Assembly (NCBI GenBank): GCA_030145265.1
Contig: JAQYWA010000164.1
Location: 1 to 5,382 of the forward strand
Length of the DNA: 5,382 nucleotides
Direction of reading: 5' to 3'
DNA from: Desulfuromonas sp.
GTDB lineage: Bacteria; Desulfobacterota; Desulfuromonadia; Desulfuromonadales; Trichloromonadaceae
Shown here: positions 4,164 through 5,382 of the stretch, in pieces
Position numbering within the stretch: position 1 is the stretch's first letter
Layout: every line of letters starts with the position of its first letter
Position numbers and translations under genes: made by a program
The notes under the pieces: model-generated
The model's input: only the letters and a program-made list of their open reading frames with translations
What the model was told of the DNA's origin: nothing
Database searches by the model: none

Positions 4164-5382
4164 ATGCGACACGCACTGCCACGATTGTTAATGTCCCTGG
4201 TCCTGCTGTTGTTTCTGGTGTTGCCAGCAGCAGCGGAAAACGGGCTGGCTATTGATCCCAGGGCCTGCCTGGAATGCCATGAAGATGTCGTTTCCGTAGA
4301 GGAGTTCGGCGCCTCGGTTCACGGCCAGAATGCCTGCACCAGCTGCCACATTGAGCTGTCTGACCTCCAGGGACACATGGATGGCATGGTCATGCCTGAG
4401 CCGGTCGATTGCGTGCGCTGCCACCAGCTGCAGACTGCCGAGCATTACGCCAGTGTTCATATGCTCAATGATGTCTCTTGTGCTGACTGCCATGATGATG
4501 TTCATACCCACACCTACTGGAAGGGCGACAAGAAAAAGGTCGTCGACAAGTGTACCGGCTGTCATGATGACCATGTTGATTATCTTGACTCCGTTCATGG
4601 TCAGGGTGTCATGGCCGGGAATCCAGATTCGGCTGCCTGTCACGACTGTCACAACCTGCATGAAATCAAACCCCTTGGCGATTCTACATCCCATGAAGCC
4701 CGTGAGTTCCACACCAGCGTCTGTTTGAAGTGCCATGCCGACGAAGAAATGATGGAGCGCAACGGCGTATTCAGTGTCGCTGTTGAAACCTTCATGGAAA
4801 GCTACCATGGCAAGAACTATCGCCTCGGCTACCCCGAAGTGGTTGCTGGCTGTGCGGATTGCCACACCTCGCACAACGTCCTGCCGGCTTCGGACCCGAA
4901 CTCGAGCGTTAACGAGGCCAATCTCGTAACCGCCTGTGCCCAGTGCCATGAGAACTCGACCCCGCTGTTCACCATGTACTATGCCCATGGTTCTCATGAC
5001 AAAGACAAATACCCGATCCTTTTCTACACCTTCGTGGCCATGACCACCCTGCTGGTTTCGACCTTTGCGGTCTTCTGGATCCATACCCTGCTCTGGATGT
5101 TCCGTGGCTTCGTGGAAAACCGTGAGAAGAAGCGCGAACTGATGGAGCATGGATTTACCCAGCACATCAAAGATCCCCACAAGATGTACCGCCGGTTCAC
5201 CAAGCGCCATGTATTCCTGCACTTTCTGGTTATTATTAGCTTCCTTGGTCTCTCCCTGACCGGTCTGCCGCTGAAGTTTGCTGATCAGCATTGGGCCAAG
5301 ATCTTCATGGACTTCTTCGGATCGGCCGCCAACGCCGCTTTGATCCATCGCTTCTGCGCCGGGATTACCTTCATCTACTTCG
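4164..5382 (+). CDS. cbcL: CbcL-like nine-haem cytochrome c fused to a HydC/FdnI-type cytochrome b (3' end outside window)
   Basis: The first 406 codons of a respiratory inner-membrane cytochrome. Residues 1-24 form a signal peptide (RHALPRLL, a leucine-rich core, then PAAA before Glu25). The periplasmic domain has nine CXXCH haem motifs starting at Cys35, 58, 83, 106, 130, 159, 187, 230 and 258. Recurrent S-x-H(G) segments (SVHG 51-54, SVH 97-99, SVHG 143-146, SYHG 213-216) probably supply distal haem ligands. A membrane anchor follows at about 284-313, then a basic cytoplasmic loop with KKR. Next is the start of a diheme b domain: KRHVFLHF with His353 (and nearby His349) in one helix and LIHRF with His395 in the next. 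Nine c-haems plus this b domain match Geobacter CbcL, a quinol oxidase needed for low-potential metal and electrode respiration. AGGAGG at 4152-4157 fixes the ATG. Geobacter relatives often encode several paralogues, so the symbol is less sure than the family. Confidence 0.85.
   Translation, partial: MRHALPRLLMSLVLLLFLVLPAAAENGLAIDPRACLECHEDVVSVEEFGASVHGQNACTSCHIELSDLQGHMDGMVMPEPVDCVRCHQLQTAEHYASVHMLNDVSCADCHDDVHTHTYWKGDKKKVVDKCTGCHDDHVDYLDSVHGQGVMAGNPDSAACHDCHNLHEIKPLGDSTSHEAREFHTSVCLKCHADEEMMERNGVFSVAVETFMESYHGKNYRLGYPEVVAGCADCHTSHNVLPASDPNSSVNEANLVTACAQCHENSTPLFTMYYAHGSHDKDKYPILFYTFVAMTTLLVSTFAVFWIHTLLWMFRGFVENREKKRELMEHGFTQHIKDPHKMYRRFTKRHVFLHFLVIISFLGLSLTGLPLKFADQHWAKIFMDFFGSAANAALIHRFCAGITFIYF

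Noticed and set aside
4188..5348. Long minus-strand open frame (386 codons) opposite the cytochrome gene
   Set aside because: It is antisense to a frame with nine CXXCH motifs, a signal peptide and membrane helices. The antisense protein shows no coherent domain, and its length follows from the base composition of the real gene.

Overview
The window most likely comes from a Desulfuromonadales/Geobacterales-type bacterium (Desulfuromonadota). Three things point there: an atpZ-atpI-atpB-atpE gene set closed by its own terminator without the b, delta or F1 genes; a c-subunit sequence of Geobacter/Desulfuromonas type; and a nine-haem c-type cytochrome fused to a membrane cytochrome b, the layout of the Geobacter inner-membrane quinol oxidase CbcL. 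No lineage marker such as 16S rRNA is present, so this placement is inference.

Layout. Positions 2-790 hold the 3' part of an acyl-CoA-synthetase-like AMP-binding enzyme that begins before the window. After a 171-base gap comes trmJ (962-1738), a tRNA 2'-O-methyltransferase of the SPOUT class. A TTGACA box overlaps the trmJ stop codon and probably starts the ATP synthase Fo operon: atpZ (1808-2065), atpI (GTG start at 2049, overlapping atpZ), atpB (2435-3109, ATGA overlap with atpI) and atpE (3188-3454). The atpB-atpE gap carries two palindromes and a strong ribosome binding site. A textbook terminator (3474-3511) closes the operon and can also serve the convergent gene beyond it.

On the minus strand, 3534-3764 encodes an unrecognised 76-residue protein with two membrane segments. 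Its start is preceded by a 10-bp hairpin. The following gap, up to 4163, is a divergent regulatory region. It holds candidate sigma-70 and sigma-54 promoters, a 6-bp inverted repeat, a 10-bp direct repeat and alternative leader stems. It leads into a cbcL-like gene (4164 to beyond the window end) with a signal peptide, nine CXXCH motifs, a membrane anchor and the start of a b-type cytochrome domain.

Together the right-hand part joins both ends of respiratory energy conservation: a cytochrome expected to move electrons from menaquinol to periplasmic carriers, and the membrane sector of the ATP synthase that uses the resulting ion gradient. I see no mobile element, CRISPR array, tRNA or rRNA. 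Nothing here amounts to a wholly new system. The least explained parts are the small membrane protein with its hairpin and the control region ahead of the cytochrome gene.
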